NCBI GenBank assembly: GCA_023451115.1
Contig: JAEXFV010000148.1
Span: forward strand, 1-37,221
Origin: Bacillota bacterium
GTDB taxonomy: Bacteria > Bacillota > Clostridia > Christensenellales > CAG-138
DNA: 37,221 bases
Reading direction: 5' to 3'
The notes below the pieces were generated by a model. It was not told where the DNA came from. It searched no databases and was given only the letters and a program-made list of their open reading frames with translations. Positions 7,843-15,000 of the stretch are shown here, piece after piece; position 1 is the stretch's first letter; every line of letters begins with the position of its first letter. Both the position numbers and the translations under genes were made by a program.

Positions 7843-7889
7843 AGATAGTCAAACATTAGAAATATATGTTTTGACTATCTTTGACTAAT
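7834..7889. promoter_or_regulatory. Double CtsR operator upstream of hsp20
   Basis: AGTCAAA-GAT-AGTCAAA at 7837-7853 and its mirror TTTGACT-ATC-TTTGACT at 7870-7886. Each is a CtsR box: direct heptamers RGTCAAA spaced by 3 bp. The two lie in a perfect 20-bp inverted repeat (7834-7853 and 7870-7889) around a 16-bp centre. The CtsR repressor is encoded at 22674-23126. Confidence 0.85.
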
Positions 7890-7902
7890 GTGGGATTATA
7901 AA

Positions 7903-7940
7903 TTAAAAGGAAACCGGATTTTGCTCCTGTTTCCTTTTAA
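7903..7940. terminator. Rho-independent terminator of the prmA-rsmE-mtaB-HIT operon
   Basis: TTAAAAGGAAAC (7903-7914) pairs perfectly with GTTTCCTTTTAA (7929-7940) across a 14-base loop. On the minus strand the stem runs out into TTTTAATTTATAA. It lies 30 bp after the HIT gene stop and just before the hsp20 operator. Confidence 0.65.
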
Positions 7941-7970
7941 TATCTTTCAATTTCTCACTGATACAAAATA

Positions 7971-8315
7971 CTAACCTGGCGGCCACTCAAGAGTTCTCCC
8001 GCCCAGCAAATGCATATGCAAATGCATCACCGTCTGGCCGCCATCTTCCCCGGTGTTCAGCACCAATCGGAAGCCTTTTTCCCGTACGCCCAACTCGTCA
8101 GCCAGTGTCTGCGCAACGCGAAACATATGTCCCAGCAGGCCGTCGTCTTCCTGGGTCAGCTCTAAAACACTCGCCAAATGTTTTTTGGGAATGATCAGTA
8201 CATGCACCGGCGCTTGCGCGTTAATGTCGTAAAATGCCAATACTTGATCATCTTCATAGGCTTTTTTACTTGGGATCTCCCCTGCAGCGATTTTACAAAA
8301 GATACAGTTTTCCAA
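7971..8315 (-). CDS. HIT-family nucleotide-binding hydrolase (HinT type)
   Basis: A 114-residue protein if it starts at TTG 8315, which has GGAGGGA 5 bp upstream and gives the usual N-terminus (L/M)ENCIFCKIAAGEIPSKK. An ATG at 8363 would add 16 residues but has no ribosome binding site. CIFC at the start is the zinc-type Cys pair of HinT-like proteins. The catalytic histidine triad is HLHMHLLGGR near residues 98-107. HinT-type enzymes hydrolyse adenosine phosphoramidates and lysyl- or acyl-AMP. It is the last gene of the prmA-rsmE-mtaB unit, 47 bp after mtaB, and is followed by a hairpin terminator at 7903-7940. The C-terminal ending LEWPPG is typical of the family. Confidence 0.92.
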   Translation of the reverse strand: MENCIFCKIAAGEIPSKKAYEDDQVLAFYDINAQAPVHVLIIPKKHLASVLELTQEDDGLLGHMFRVAQTLADELGVREKGFRLVLNTGEDGGQTVMHLHMHLLGGRTLEWPPG

Positions 8316-8362
8316 TATCGTCCCTCCTATCTTGATTGTTCTTTCCTGTTTCAATATTGCCA

Positions 8363-9658
8363 TTATATCACGCGTAGCGCCCGCACCGTTTTATTTTCCA
8401 GGGATTGCATGCATACGGTTACGATTTCTCCCGGTTTTACAGCGGAATCATCAAAATTGGTATAGATATAATTTCCCGTATATCCTGCGCAATGGCCTTG
8501 TTCTGCTTCTTCCACCAAAACCTCTTGTATGGTTCCCAATTGCTCGTTGAGATACGCTTGCTCCATCGTCTCACTTATGGCGATTAGCTCATGCGCCCTC
8601 TGCTCCTTAACCGTCTTTGGCAAATGGCCGGGCATTTGGGCTGCTTTGGTTCCATCTCGTTTGGAATAGGGAAATACATGCATCCGCGCAAAGCCAATTC
8701 GTTGTACAAAATCAACCGTCTGCTGGTGCTCTTGCTGCGTTTCTGCCACAAATCCCGCAATTACATCAGTGGTAATAGCACAACCAGGCATTGCATTACG
8801 CAGTACGTTTACTGCCGCCTCATACTCTTGGGGCGTATAACGCCTGTTCATCCGTTGCAATACCGAGGCGCTGCCGCTTTGTAACGACAGATGGAATTGC
8901 CGGCATATTTTCTTTTCCTGGGCCAAGGCCTGGGCAAAGTCCCGGTCTATCAACGCAGGTTCCAACGACCCTAGCCGTATCCGCTGTATCCCCGGTACAG
9001 CCGCAACCCGTCCAATCGCATCCAACAATGTAACCGGCCCGTTCCATTCCTTCCCATAGCTCATCAAATGGATGCCGGTTAATACAATTTCCCGGTATCC
9101 TGCCTGGGCCAGCCGCTGCGCTTCCGTTGCAATCTCCTCCAGCGGCCGGGAACGCACCGGCCCTCTGGCATAAGGGATAATGCAATAACTGCAATACCGG
9201 TCGCAACCATCCTGTATTTTTAACTGTGCCCGTGTCCGCTCTCCCCCTTGGGCGGCCCAAAGCGTTTCAAATGTTCTTTCCTTCTGGATATCGCTAACCA
9301 ACGCAATTTGCTCTTGTTTTGCCTCTTCTACCAGCGAGACAATTTGGTTTCTATCTTTGGTCCCTAAAATCAACCGCACGCCCGGCAAGGATTTCACCTC
9401 ATCCGGCGCACGTTGCGCATAGCACCCTACCACCGCAATGATTGCCTGGGGATTCATGCCATGGGCGCGGGAAACTATTTGCCGCGATTTTTTATCGCTC
9501 ATTTGTGTAACGGTACACGTGTTGATCACATAAACATCTGCCGGTGTGTCAAACCCTACAGCTTCATAGCCGGCATCTGCAAACAAAGCGTGCATTGCCT
9601 CAGTTTCATATTGATTGACCTTACACCCCAAGGTATAAAAAGCTACCTTCTGCGCCAC
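8363..9658 (-). CDS. mtaB: tRNA t6A37 methylthiotransferase MtaB (radical SAM)
   Basis: Converts N6-threonylcarbamoyladenosine-37 of ANN-decoding tRNAs to the 2-methylthio form. The start chosen is GTG 9658, with TTGGAGGG upstream; it gives MAQKVAFYTLGCKVNQYETE, the normal family N-terminus. The ATG at 9676 lies inside rsmE and would add six odd residues. The N-terminal MTTase domain carries three cluster cysteines (LGCKVNQ, NTCTVTQMSDKKSRQ, VVGCYAQR). The radical-SAM motif is CDRYCSYCIIPYARGP, near residue 145. A C-terminal TRAM domain ends the 431-residue protein. The LGCKVNQYE and SRQ patterns separate MtaB from MiaB and RimO. It follows rsmE with no gap, so the genes are coupled. Confidence 0.93.
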   Translation of the reverse strand: MAQKVAFYTLGCKVNQYETEAMHALFADAGYEAVGFDTPADVYVINTCTVTQMSDKKSRQIVSRAHGMNPQAIIAVVGCYAQRAPDEVKSLPGVRLILGTKDRNQIVSLVEEAKQEQIALVSDIQKERTFETLWAAQGGERTRAQLKIQDGCDRYCSYCIIPYARGPVRSRPLEEIATEAQRLAQAGYREIVLTGIHLMSYGKEWNGPVTLLDAIGRVAAVPGIQRIRLGSLEPALIDRDFAQALAQEKKICRQFHLSLQSGSASVLQRMNRRYTPQEYEAAVNVLRNAMPGCAITTDVIAGFVAETQQEHQQTVDFVQRIGFARMHVFPYSKRDGTKAAQMPGHLPKTVKEQRAHELIAISETMEQAYLNEQLGTIQEVLVEEAEQGHCAGYTGNYIYTNFDDSAVKPGEIVTVCMQSLENKTVRALRVI

Positions 9659-9659
9659 G

Positions 9660-10382
9660 TTATCCCTCCAATTCATACATGACCATGGAAAGCATCGCCA
9701 TACCTGCGGTTTCTGTTCGTAAAATTCGCGGGCCCAATGTAACGGTTACGGCCTGGTTCCGTGCCATATAATCTGCTTCCGCTTGTTCAAAACCGCCTTC
9801 CGGCCCGATCATCAAGCCGATATTGCGAAGCGCTTTGCCCCTCAACGCGGCTTTCAGAGACAACTCCCGCTCCTCTTCATATGCAAATAAAACCAAGTCA
9901 TGTTGCGAAAAATCACAGTCCTCCAGGGAACGTACTGCCCCAATATAAGGAATGATGCTCCTCCTGGATTGTTTAGCCGCTTCATATGCCACGCGCTGAT
10001 AGCGGGTCCTTTTTTTTTCAAAATCAGGCCCCGGCCGTACTACGCAACGCTCGGTAACGAGGGGAATTACCTGATAAACGCCCAGTTCAACACACTTTTG
10101 AATAATGGTTTCCATTTTTCCCGTTTTAGGCAATGCCTGATACAGGGTTACCCGGCAGGCAGGTTCTGTAGCGCAAAGCTGATGGTCTTGTATCTCCACC
10201 ATCACTGCTTGTTTTTCTATGGATGAAATCCGCCCGGTATATTCCATCCCTGCGCCATCACACAGCAGGATAACATCTCCCGGATGCAGCCGCAGCACCC
10301 GCCCAATGTGCGCCACATCCTCTCCCGTTATTTTTGCATACTTCCCGGCTATATTTTGTGCTTCCACAAAAAAACGGTTCAT
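9660..10382 (-). CDS. rsmE: 16S rRNA (uracil-1498-N3)-methyltransferase RsmE
   Basis: A 240-residue SPOUT-fold methyltransferase. The N-terminal PUA-like part begins MNRFFVEAQNIAGKYAKITG and includes HIGRVLRLHPGD. The C-terminal knotted SAM-binding part carries QALPKTGKMETIIQKCVELGV, with key residues K and E/C of the QKxxELG motif, then LMIGPEGGFEQAEADY and LGPRILRTETAGMAML. These are the standard RsmE signatures, and the length is typical. It starts at ATG 10382, overlapping the stop of prmA by 4 bp (ATGA), and its own last codons contain the ribosome binding site of mtaB. The prmA-rsmE-mtaB order is common in Firmicutes. Confidence 0.95.
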   Translation of the reverse strand: MNRFFVEAQNIAGKYAKITGEDVAHIGRVLRLHPGDVILLCDGAGMEYTGRISSIEKQAVMVEIQDHQLCATEPACRVTLYQALPKTGKMETIIQKCVELGVYQVIPLVTERCVVRPGPDFEKKRTRYQRVAYEAAKQSRRSIIPYIGAVRSLEDCDFSQHDLVLFAYEEERELSLKAALRGKALRNIGLMIGPEGGFEQAEADYMARNQAVTVTLGPRILRTETAGMAMLSMVMYELEG

Positions 10383-11356
10383 CTGTCATTCGCCTCCCGC
10401 GACGCTACCAATGCTACCCAGCCTTCCGCTGTTTTTTCCTCCAGTATTCGGAAACCATTGCGCCGTAATGCCGCCACCACATCCGCCTGCCGCTCGTCAA
10501 TAATCCCGGAACACAGAAACCATCCGCCCGGTTTGATATAGCGCGGAATATAAGGGCAAAGCGCAATGATTACATCCGCTACAATGTTAGCAACCACTAC
10601 GTCATAGGCGCCATCCATCTTACTTCTCAGCTTATCATCAACCAGTACATCGCCGATTAATATCCTACAGCGCTGATCATCTATATGATTGAGTTGGGCA
10701 TTTTCCTGCACAACCCGCTGTGCTACCGGATCAATATCCACCAAAGTTGCATCCTTTGCGCCTAGCAGCAAACCCGCAATCGCCAAAATTCCACTGCCGC
10801 ACCCAACATCCAGGATGGTTTCTCCACCCTGGATCTTTTCCTCCAGCGCTTCCAAACACATCCGGGTCGTATGGTGAGTGCCGGTGCCAAACACCATCCC
10901 TGGATCCATTTTTACTACAACCCTGCCCCTGGGATCCACTTCTTCCCAGGAAGGGCAAACCAGCAATCGTTCACCAATAGGCTGGGGCTTATAATAGGCC
11001 TTCCAGCTATTTGCCCAATCTTCCTCGTCCATAATGCTTTCCTGAACGGCAAGGGGCCCTAAGTCCATGCCGGTATTCAGTTGGCGCAATCGTTCAATCG
11101 ATTGCCTTGCTGCTTCTAACAAAGGCACGTTTTCTTCCACCTGGGAGATATAAGCTTTTACACATGGTCCGTTTTTTGCTGCTAATGCGTCTGCATCAGC
11201 AAAATCCCAATACTTTGCAGTTGCTTCTAAAAAGGCCGCCACCCGGGCGCTGCTTTCCTCAATGGATACTTGTTCAATGCCGATTGCCGCCAATGCGCCG
11301 CAAACCGCCTCTATTCCTGCATCGGTGGTATACACCGCGAATTCAATCCATTTCAT
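10379..11356 (-). CDS. prmA: Ribosomal protein L11 methyltransferase PrmA
   Basis: A 325-residue SAM-dependent enzyme that trimethylates ribosomal protein L11. The N-terminal substrate-binding domain (MKWIEFAVYTTDAGIEAVCG onward) is followed by a linker with WKAYYKPQPIGERLLVCPSW. The catalytic Rossmann domain has KMDPGMVFGTGTHHTTRMCL near residue 150, SAM-binding ILDVGCGSGILAIAG near 180, and VVANIVADVI, the N-I-x-x-D-type motif, near 255. It is the first gene of a minus-strand unit driven by a near-consensus promoter (11424-11452). The ribosome binding site is AGGAGAAG before ATG 11356. It overlaps rsmE by 4 bp. Confidence 0.95.
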   Translation of the reverse strand: MKWIEFAVYTTDAGIEAVCGALAAIGIEQVSIEESSARVAAFLEATAKYWDFADADALAAKNGPCVKAYISQVEENVPLLEAARQSIERLRQLNTGMDLGPLAVQESIMDEEDWANSWKAYYKPQPIGERLLVCPSWEEVDPRGRVVVKMDPGMVFGTGTHHTTRMCLEALEEKIQGGETILDVGCGSGILAIAGLLLGAKDATLVDIDPVAQRVVQENAQLNHIDDQRCRILIGDVLVDDKLRSKMDGAYDVVVANIVADVIIALCPYIPRYIKPGGWFLCSGIIDERQADVVAALRRNGFRILEEKTAEGWVALVASREANDR

Positions 11357-11423
11357 TTTCTTCTCCTAACCTGTGGTTGATATACGATCATTTACAATAT
11401 CGCCAAAATGCAAATCTGGTAAC

Positions 11424-11452
11424 AGTATAGAATAGCCCTTCTTTTGTGTCAA
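11424..11452 (-). promoter_or_regulatory. Sigma-A promoter of prmA-rsmE-mtaB-HIT
   Basis: On the minus strand, TTGACA (11452-11447), a 17-bp spacer and TATACT (11429-11424). The predicted start point is about 60 bp before the prmA ATG. It is near consensus, suggesting strong constitutive expression. Confidence 0.85.
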
Positions 11453-11601
11453 TCACAGCTAAACTACCCTGTAGGCATAATATTGGAACTTTTTTAAAAT
11501 TTTAAAACCGCATGGCCGTAACGGAATACAGTTTACAGAATAAATAGAAGGGTATATTTCATTGCATCCGATTTCATACTAAACCAAAAGGAGGATTTGC
11601 T

Positions 11602-11748
11602 ATGGATCAATATCATTGTGATTATCCAGATATCAGCTCTACCACATCCGCTCAAGAATGTACCGGGCTTATGCCCCGCCCACCCAAAACAGAGGCGGAA
11701 TATGAATCCTATCAGGAGCTATTTGGAATGGAAATTCCCAAAGAGTAA
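11602..11748 (+). CDS. 48-residue acidic orphan protein
   Basis: A short gene on the plus strand between the prmA operon promoter and the rpsI terminator. Its ATG at 11602 follows a very strong AAAGGAGGA site, 7 bp away. The protein starts MDQYHCDYPDISSTTSAQEC, then has TGLMPRPPKTEAEYESYQEL and ends GMEIPKE. It is acidic, Tyr-rich, has two Cys, and has no membrane segment or signal peptide. I have the impression of similar short proteins with a Ser/Ala-x-Glu/Asp-Cys-Thr-Gly-Leu core and a PPK(T/N)E-E-YE-Y stretch in gut Clostridia, but know no function. It has its own bidirectional terminator (11761-11790). Similarity should be checked by a small-protein search; the ribosome binding site and composition are the reasons for calling it. 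Confidence 0.7.
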   Translation: MDQYHCDYPDISSTTSAQECTGLMPRPPKTEAEYESYQELFGMEIPKE

Positions 11749-11760
11749 TCCTGCAACAAA

Positions 11761-11790
11761 AAAGGCCTCCGATGTTTTCGGAGGCCTTTT
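11761..11790. terminator. Bidirectional terminator between the 48-residue gene and rpsI
   Basis: AAAGGCCTCCGA (11761-11772) and TCGGAGGCCTTT (11778-11789) form a perfect 12-bp stem with a TGTTT loop. The minus strand continues into TTTTTTG, a good tail for rplM-rpsI; the plus strand has TTTT for the small gene. Confidence 0.88.
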
Positions 11791-11801
11791 GCAAGCAAAG
11801 A

Positions 11802-12194
11802 TTAACGTTTGCTGAACTGAGGTGCGCGACGTGCGGCTTTGAGGCCGTACTTCTTACGCTCCTTCATACGAGGATCACGGGTCAGATAACCTGCTTTTTT
11901 GAGCAGCGAGCGCAACTCTGGATCCGCAACGGTCAATGCGCGGGAAATGCCATGACGGATTGCGCCGGCCTGTCCGGTGGTGCCGCCGCCATAGACGTTT
12001 ACATTTACGTCGAACTTGCTCAAAGTGTCGGTGAGCACCAAGGGGGCGCGCACGATCATCTTTAAGGTTTCAAGACCAAAATATTCTTCTATATCCCGCT
12101 TGTTTACCGTGATGTTGCCGCTTCCGGGAAGCAGGCGAACGCGGGCGATGGACTTTTTGCGCCTTCCGGTGCCAAGATATTGAACCTGTGCCAT
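11802..12194 (-). CDS. rpsI: 30S ribosomal protein S9 (uS9)
   Basis: A 130-residue protein at the normal family length. It begins MAQVQYLGTGRRKKSIARVR and ends KAARRAPQFSKR, the basic tail that reaches the ribosomal P site. VYGGGTTGQAGAIRHGISRA in the middle is the classic S9 signature. It is the second gene of the rplM-rpsI pair, 22 bp after rplM, with AAGGAG before ATG 12194, and is followed by a strong terminator. Nothing unusual. Confidence 0.97.
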   Translation of the reverse strand: MAQVQYLGTGRRKKSIARVRLLPGSGNITVNKRDIEEYFGLETLKMIVRAPLVLTDTLSKFDVNVNVYGGGTTGQAGAIRHGISRALTVADPELRSLLKKAGYLTRDPRMKERKKYGLKAARRAPQFSKR

Positions 12195-12216
12195 TTTGCG
12201 TTTCTCCTTCCCTAAA

Positions 12217-12648
12217 TTACTTCAGCACGAGCGGCTTGGGCTGCTGTGCGGCATGGCCATGATCCGGGCCTGCATATACGCGCAGCTTTTTAAGCATCTG
12301 CCGTCCCAGAGGGCCCTTGGGCATCATGCGACGAATGCTCTCATATACAGCAAACTCAGGTTTGGTTTGCATCAGGGTACGGTAGCTGGTTTCTTTCAAA
12401 CCGCCGGGATATCCAGTGTGGCGATAATACTTTTTCTGATCCAGCTTATTGCCGGTAAGCACCACTTTGTCCGCGTTGATGATAATAACATGGTCTCCCG
12501 TATCTACGTGCGGCGTAAAGATGGGTTTATGCTTTCCCCGAAGGATGGCAGCGACTTGAGAAGACAGGCGTCCAAGCACCATGTCTTTCGCGTCCACAAC
12601 ATACCAATCCCTCTGGAGCGTTTCGCCCTTTGCCATATAGGTTTTCAT
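12217..12648 (-). CDS. rplM: 50S ribosomal protein L13 (uL13)
   Basis: A 143-residue protein that begins MKTYMAKGETLQRDWYVVDA and carries VLGRLSSQVAAILRGKHKP, GDHVIIINADKVVLTGNK, KKYYRHTGYPGGLKE and RMMPKGPLGRQMLKKLRVYAG, all standard L13 segments. It is an early-assembly protein of the large subunit. The ATG at 12648 has TTGGAGGA upstream. Transcription starts at a consensus promoter placed inside a 13-bp inverted repeat (12745-12782). The roughly 100-base leader has paired segments (for example GUGCGG with the later CUGCGCAC) that could be a regulatory RNA of the L13-leader type; I cannot confirm this by eye. Confidence 0.97.
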   Translation of the reverse strand: MKTYMAKGETLQRDWYVVDAKDMVLGRLSSQVAAILRGKHKPIFTPHVDTGDHVIIINADKVVLTGNKLDQKKYYRHTGYPGGLKETSYRTLMQTKPEFAVYESIRRMMPKGPLGRQMLKKLRVYAGPDHGHAAQQPKPLVLK

Positions 12649-12744
12649 GGCGTTCCTCCAATGGTAATATTCTTATGACAGTCCCCTATGCTTGTGCGCA
12701 GGCTTCCGGGGCTGTGGCCGCACTGCACCAATCATATCGAACAC
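12649..12744 (-). promoter_or_regulatory. Possible structured leader of rplM
   Basis: The transcribed leader between the rplM promoter and ATG. It contains GTGCG ... CGCAC and an inner GGC ... GCC, and CCCC ... GGGG pairings that suggest one or two stems. Autoregulatory L13 leaders are known in Firmicutes; a match to that family has not been tested. Confidence 0.3.
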
Positions 12745-12782
12745 ACAGGGAATATTCTAACAAAGCGAATATTCCCTGTCAA
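12745..12782 (-). promoter_or_regulatory. rplM promoter embedded in a perfect 13-bp inverted repeat
   Basis: Minus-strand -35 TTGACA (12782-12777), a 17-bp spacer and -10 TAGAAT (12759-12754). The arms ACAGGGAATATTC (12745-12757) and GAATATTCCCTGT (12767-12779) are perfect complements around a 9-bp centre. They overlap both promoter hexamers and lie upstream of the expected start point, so the repeat acts, if at all, as DNA (an operator) and not as an RNA hairpin. Confidence 0.8.
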
Positions 12783-12860
12783 GTATAAAAACGGATATTT
12801 TGCCTGTTTTCTTCCCATTTTATCCGGGCTTAACACTTGCGGCGGGATCGCTGCCCATAC

Positions 12861-13682
12861 TTAACGCACAACCCCACGCCACTGGATCATACGTTTTTCA
12901 AAAAATGCTACTCCATAATACATGATTGCCGCCAATACACACAACACAATTACGCTGGCCATTACCAAATCCAGCTGGAACACCTGGCCGCCATAAACAA
13001 TCAAATAGCCCAGCCCTGCCTTAGAAGTGAGATATTCCCCCACAATTACGCCCACCCAGCTCATGCCAACGCTGATTTTCAGAGCCGATATTACGGTTGG
13101 AACCGAGGCAGGCAACACTACTTTCCAAAATATTTGCCATTTGGTGGCGCCCAGTGTGCGCATGAGCAGCTGCTTTTCTCCGCTGATCTCCAAAAAGCCG
13201 CTTAATACCGTCATTATCGTTACTATCAGGGAAATCAGCAACCCCATTGCAATAATGGATTTGCTGGATGCGCCAATCCAAACGATTAAAATTGGCCCCA
13301 GGGCAATTTTGGGCAGAGCGTTCAGCACCACAAGATAAGGATCCAAAATGCGGCATAGCGTTGGGCTCCACCACAGCAAAACAGCCACCCCCGTGCCCAC
13401 CAGCGTACCCAGCAGGAAACTAACTACTGTTTCATACATTGTTACCCCAATGTGGGTAAATAAAGAACCATCCTGATACAGGTTGGATAAGGTAGCCACA
13501 ATCCTAGAGGGGCTGCTGGTAATGAAAGGATCGATCCAGCCAAAGTGCGCCGCAATTTCCCAAAAGGCAATGATGGCGATCAGCAAAACATACTGCATGG
13601 TTGTAACAAACCAGGCGCGGCGCTTTAACGCCTGCAAATATGCGCGATGCTCTGAAGAATAATGTTTTATATCATTTTTCAT
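12861..13682 (-). CDS. ABC transporter permease (TauC/SsuC/ThiX type)
   Basis: A 273-residue inner-membrane permease with about six helices. The start chosen is ATG 13682 (MKNDIKHYSSEHRAYLQALK), which has AAGGAG 9 bp upstream and overlaps the stop of the ATPase gene by 11 bp; earlier in-frame starts lie deep in that gene. The BPD_transp_1 region includes FLLGTLVGTGVAVLLWWSPT near residue 95, LNALPKIALGPILIVWIGAS near 125 and the cytoplasmic coupling loop around LLMRTLGATKWQIFWKVVLP near 185, which contacts the ATPase. This branch imports sulfonates, nitrate, pyrimidine precursors or similar small anions and heterocycles. The substrate cannot be predicted, because no binding-protein gene lies next to it. 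Confidence 0.9.
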   Translation of the reverse strand: MKNDIKHYSSEHRAYLQALKRRAWFVTTMQYVLLIAIIAFWEIAAHFGWIDPFITSSPSRIVATLSNLYQDGSLFTHIGVTMYETVVSFLLGTLVGTGVAVLLWWSPTLCRILDPYLVVLNALPKIALGPILIVWIGASSKSIIAMGLLISLIVTIMTVLSGFLEISGEKQLLMRTLGATKWQIFWKVVLPASVPTVISALKISVGMSWVGVIVGEYLTSKAGLGYLIVYGGQVFQLDLVMASVIVLCVLAAIMYYGVAFFEKRMIQWRGVVR

Positions 13683-14451
13683 CCGTATCCAGCTCCTTCC
13701 AGATTTCATCAAAATAGCCGTGAAACTCCGGCGCATTGCGCCGCGCAATGGGATTGTTTCTGCCGCCCGGTGCATGTAACTCTATCGTCAGCTCCCGCTT
13801 TACCTTAGTAGGCCTTGCAGAAAAGATCAAAATGCGATCGGCCATGGAAATTGCCTCTGCAATGTCATGGGTTACCAGAATAGCCGTTTTGTGCTCCTGC
13901 TTGATAATGCCATGAATTTCATCCGATGCCCGTAAGCGCGTTTGATAATCCAGGGCTGAAAATGGTTCGTCCAGCAACAGCAAATCCGGGTCAAATGCCA
14001 ATGTGCGGATCAGGGCCACTTTTTGGCGCATGCCGCCGGATAACTGCCGGGGAAAATGGTGGGTAAACTCCTTTAACCCATAGGTGTCCAACAGTTCTAA
14101 TGCTCTTGCTCTGGTATTTTCATTGAGCATCTGCTTCACTTCCAGTCCCAGCAACACATTTCCTTCTATGGTGCGCCAGTCCAGCAAATGATCTCGTTGC
14201 AACATATACCCTACGCTCCGGTCTGGCCCAATTACCGGGTTTCCCATAATCCGCACCTCACCAGCGGAAGGGCGCATCAACCCCGCCAACAAGCTGAGCA
14301 TAGATGTTTTGCCACAGCCCGAAGGCCCCACAACAGCCACAAATTCTCCTTCCCGGATACTGAAACAAAGATCATCTATAGCAAGCGTTTCCGCATGTGG
14401 CTCATGATAGGTGAGGCTAACGTGCTCCAATTCTACTACAGTAGCGTTCAT
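13672..14451 (-). CDS. ABC transporter ATP-binding protein (TauB/SsuB/ThiZ type)
   Basis: A 259-residue ATPase. The start is ATG 14451 (MNATVVELEHVSLTYHEPHA) with TGGAGG upstream; the open frame continues about 40 residues further upstream, but that part is Arg-rich and has no ribosome binding site. Walker A is GPSGCGKTS near residue 47, the Q-loop is near YMLQRDHLLDW, the signature is LSGGMRQKVALIR near 140, Walker B is DLLLLDEPFSALD, and the switch His is in ILVTHDIAEAI. It energises the permease encoded immediately downstream. I see no substrate-binding lipoprotein in the neighbouring sequence and no recognised riboswitch upstream. Confidence 0.93.
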   Translation of the reverse strand: MNATVVELEHVSLTYHEPHAETLAIDDLCFSIREGEFVAVVGPSGCGKTSMLSLLAGLMRPSAGEVRIMGNPVIGPDRSVGYMLQRDHLLDWRTIEGNVLLGLEVKQMLNENTRARALELLDTYGLKEFTHHFPRQLSGGMRQKVALIRTLAFDPDLLLLDEPFSALDYQTRLRASDEIHGIIKQEHKTAILVTHDIAEAISMADRILIFSARPTKVKRELTIELHAPGGRNNPIARRNAPEFHGYFDEIWKELDTDEK

Positions 14452-14676
14452 ATAATGCCTCCAGTACAGCGTGTTATGTTGTAAGATATTCCAAATCCCG
14501 GTGATAAGTGAACGCCAGCGCTTTTTAGCACATCTCCGGCTTCTTCTGCGTATATTGATGAATAAGGTAGCCACAATAAGGCCATTTTCAAACTTTCGAA
14601 ACGTAACTATTTTCGGGAAGTGTATGACCGGCTATCGTATTGACAGACTTCTTCTCATTCTGTGAGGTGAATCATC

Positions 14677-14901
14677 ATGTTTTTTATTAGGCGAACATCC
14701 TGCAGCCGTTCTGTGCGCACTTATGACTGCATCCGCCGACGTCCCCGAACCCATCAGCCAAGCGGCAATGCATTTATCATTCTATGCATCGTCGCCGGGT
14801 TGTTCGTGCTGCTTTTTTGCGCGCCTAGCTGGATCATCGCCCTTCTGGCCGGGTTTGTATTTGCATGCTTGGGGTTGTGCCTTTTTAACAGGCAATCATA
14901 A
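14677..14901 (+). CDS. Small two-helix membrane protein, unknown function
   Basis: A 74-residue protein from ATG 14677, preceded by GAGGTGA about 6 bp upstream. The N-terminal 30 residues are Arg/Cys-rich and basic (MFFIRRTSCSRSVRTYDC, then IRRRPRTHQPSG). Two adjoining hydrophobic segments follow (AFIILCIVAGLFVLLFCAP and SWIIALLAGFVFACLGLCLF), probably a helical hairpin with both ends in the cytoplasm. I do not recognise the family. It is divergent from the ABC transporter genes and is followed by the decayed ORF at 15001. A short, basic-plus-hairpin layout is common among uncharacterised Clostridia membrane proteins. Confidence 0.55.
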   Translation: MFFIRRTSCSRSVRTYDCIRRRPRTHQPSGNAFIILCIVAGLFVLLFCAPSWIIALLAGFVFACLGLCLFNRQS

Positions 14902-15000
14902 CACCCATGCGCCTTTCACCTTCGGACAAACAAGTTAGTTAAAGGAGAGCTTGCGGGAAATCCTTCACCTAATGTTCGACTAGGTATCGCTGTTATCGCT

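Noticed and set aside
8316..8363. ATG start for the HIT protein at 8363
   Set aside because: No ribosome binding site, and it overlaps the mtaB stop; TTG 8315 has GGAGGGA at the right distance and the normal N-terminus.
12649..12744. Firm call of an L13-leader RNA
   Set aside because: Pairings are plausible, but I could not match the known consensus by eye; kept only as a low-confidence leader.
14452..14574. N-terminal extension of the ABC ATPase
   Set aside because: Arg-rich, no family similarity and no ribosome binding site; ATG 14451 has TGGAGG.
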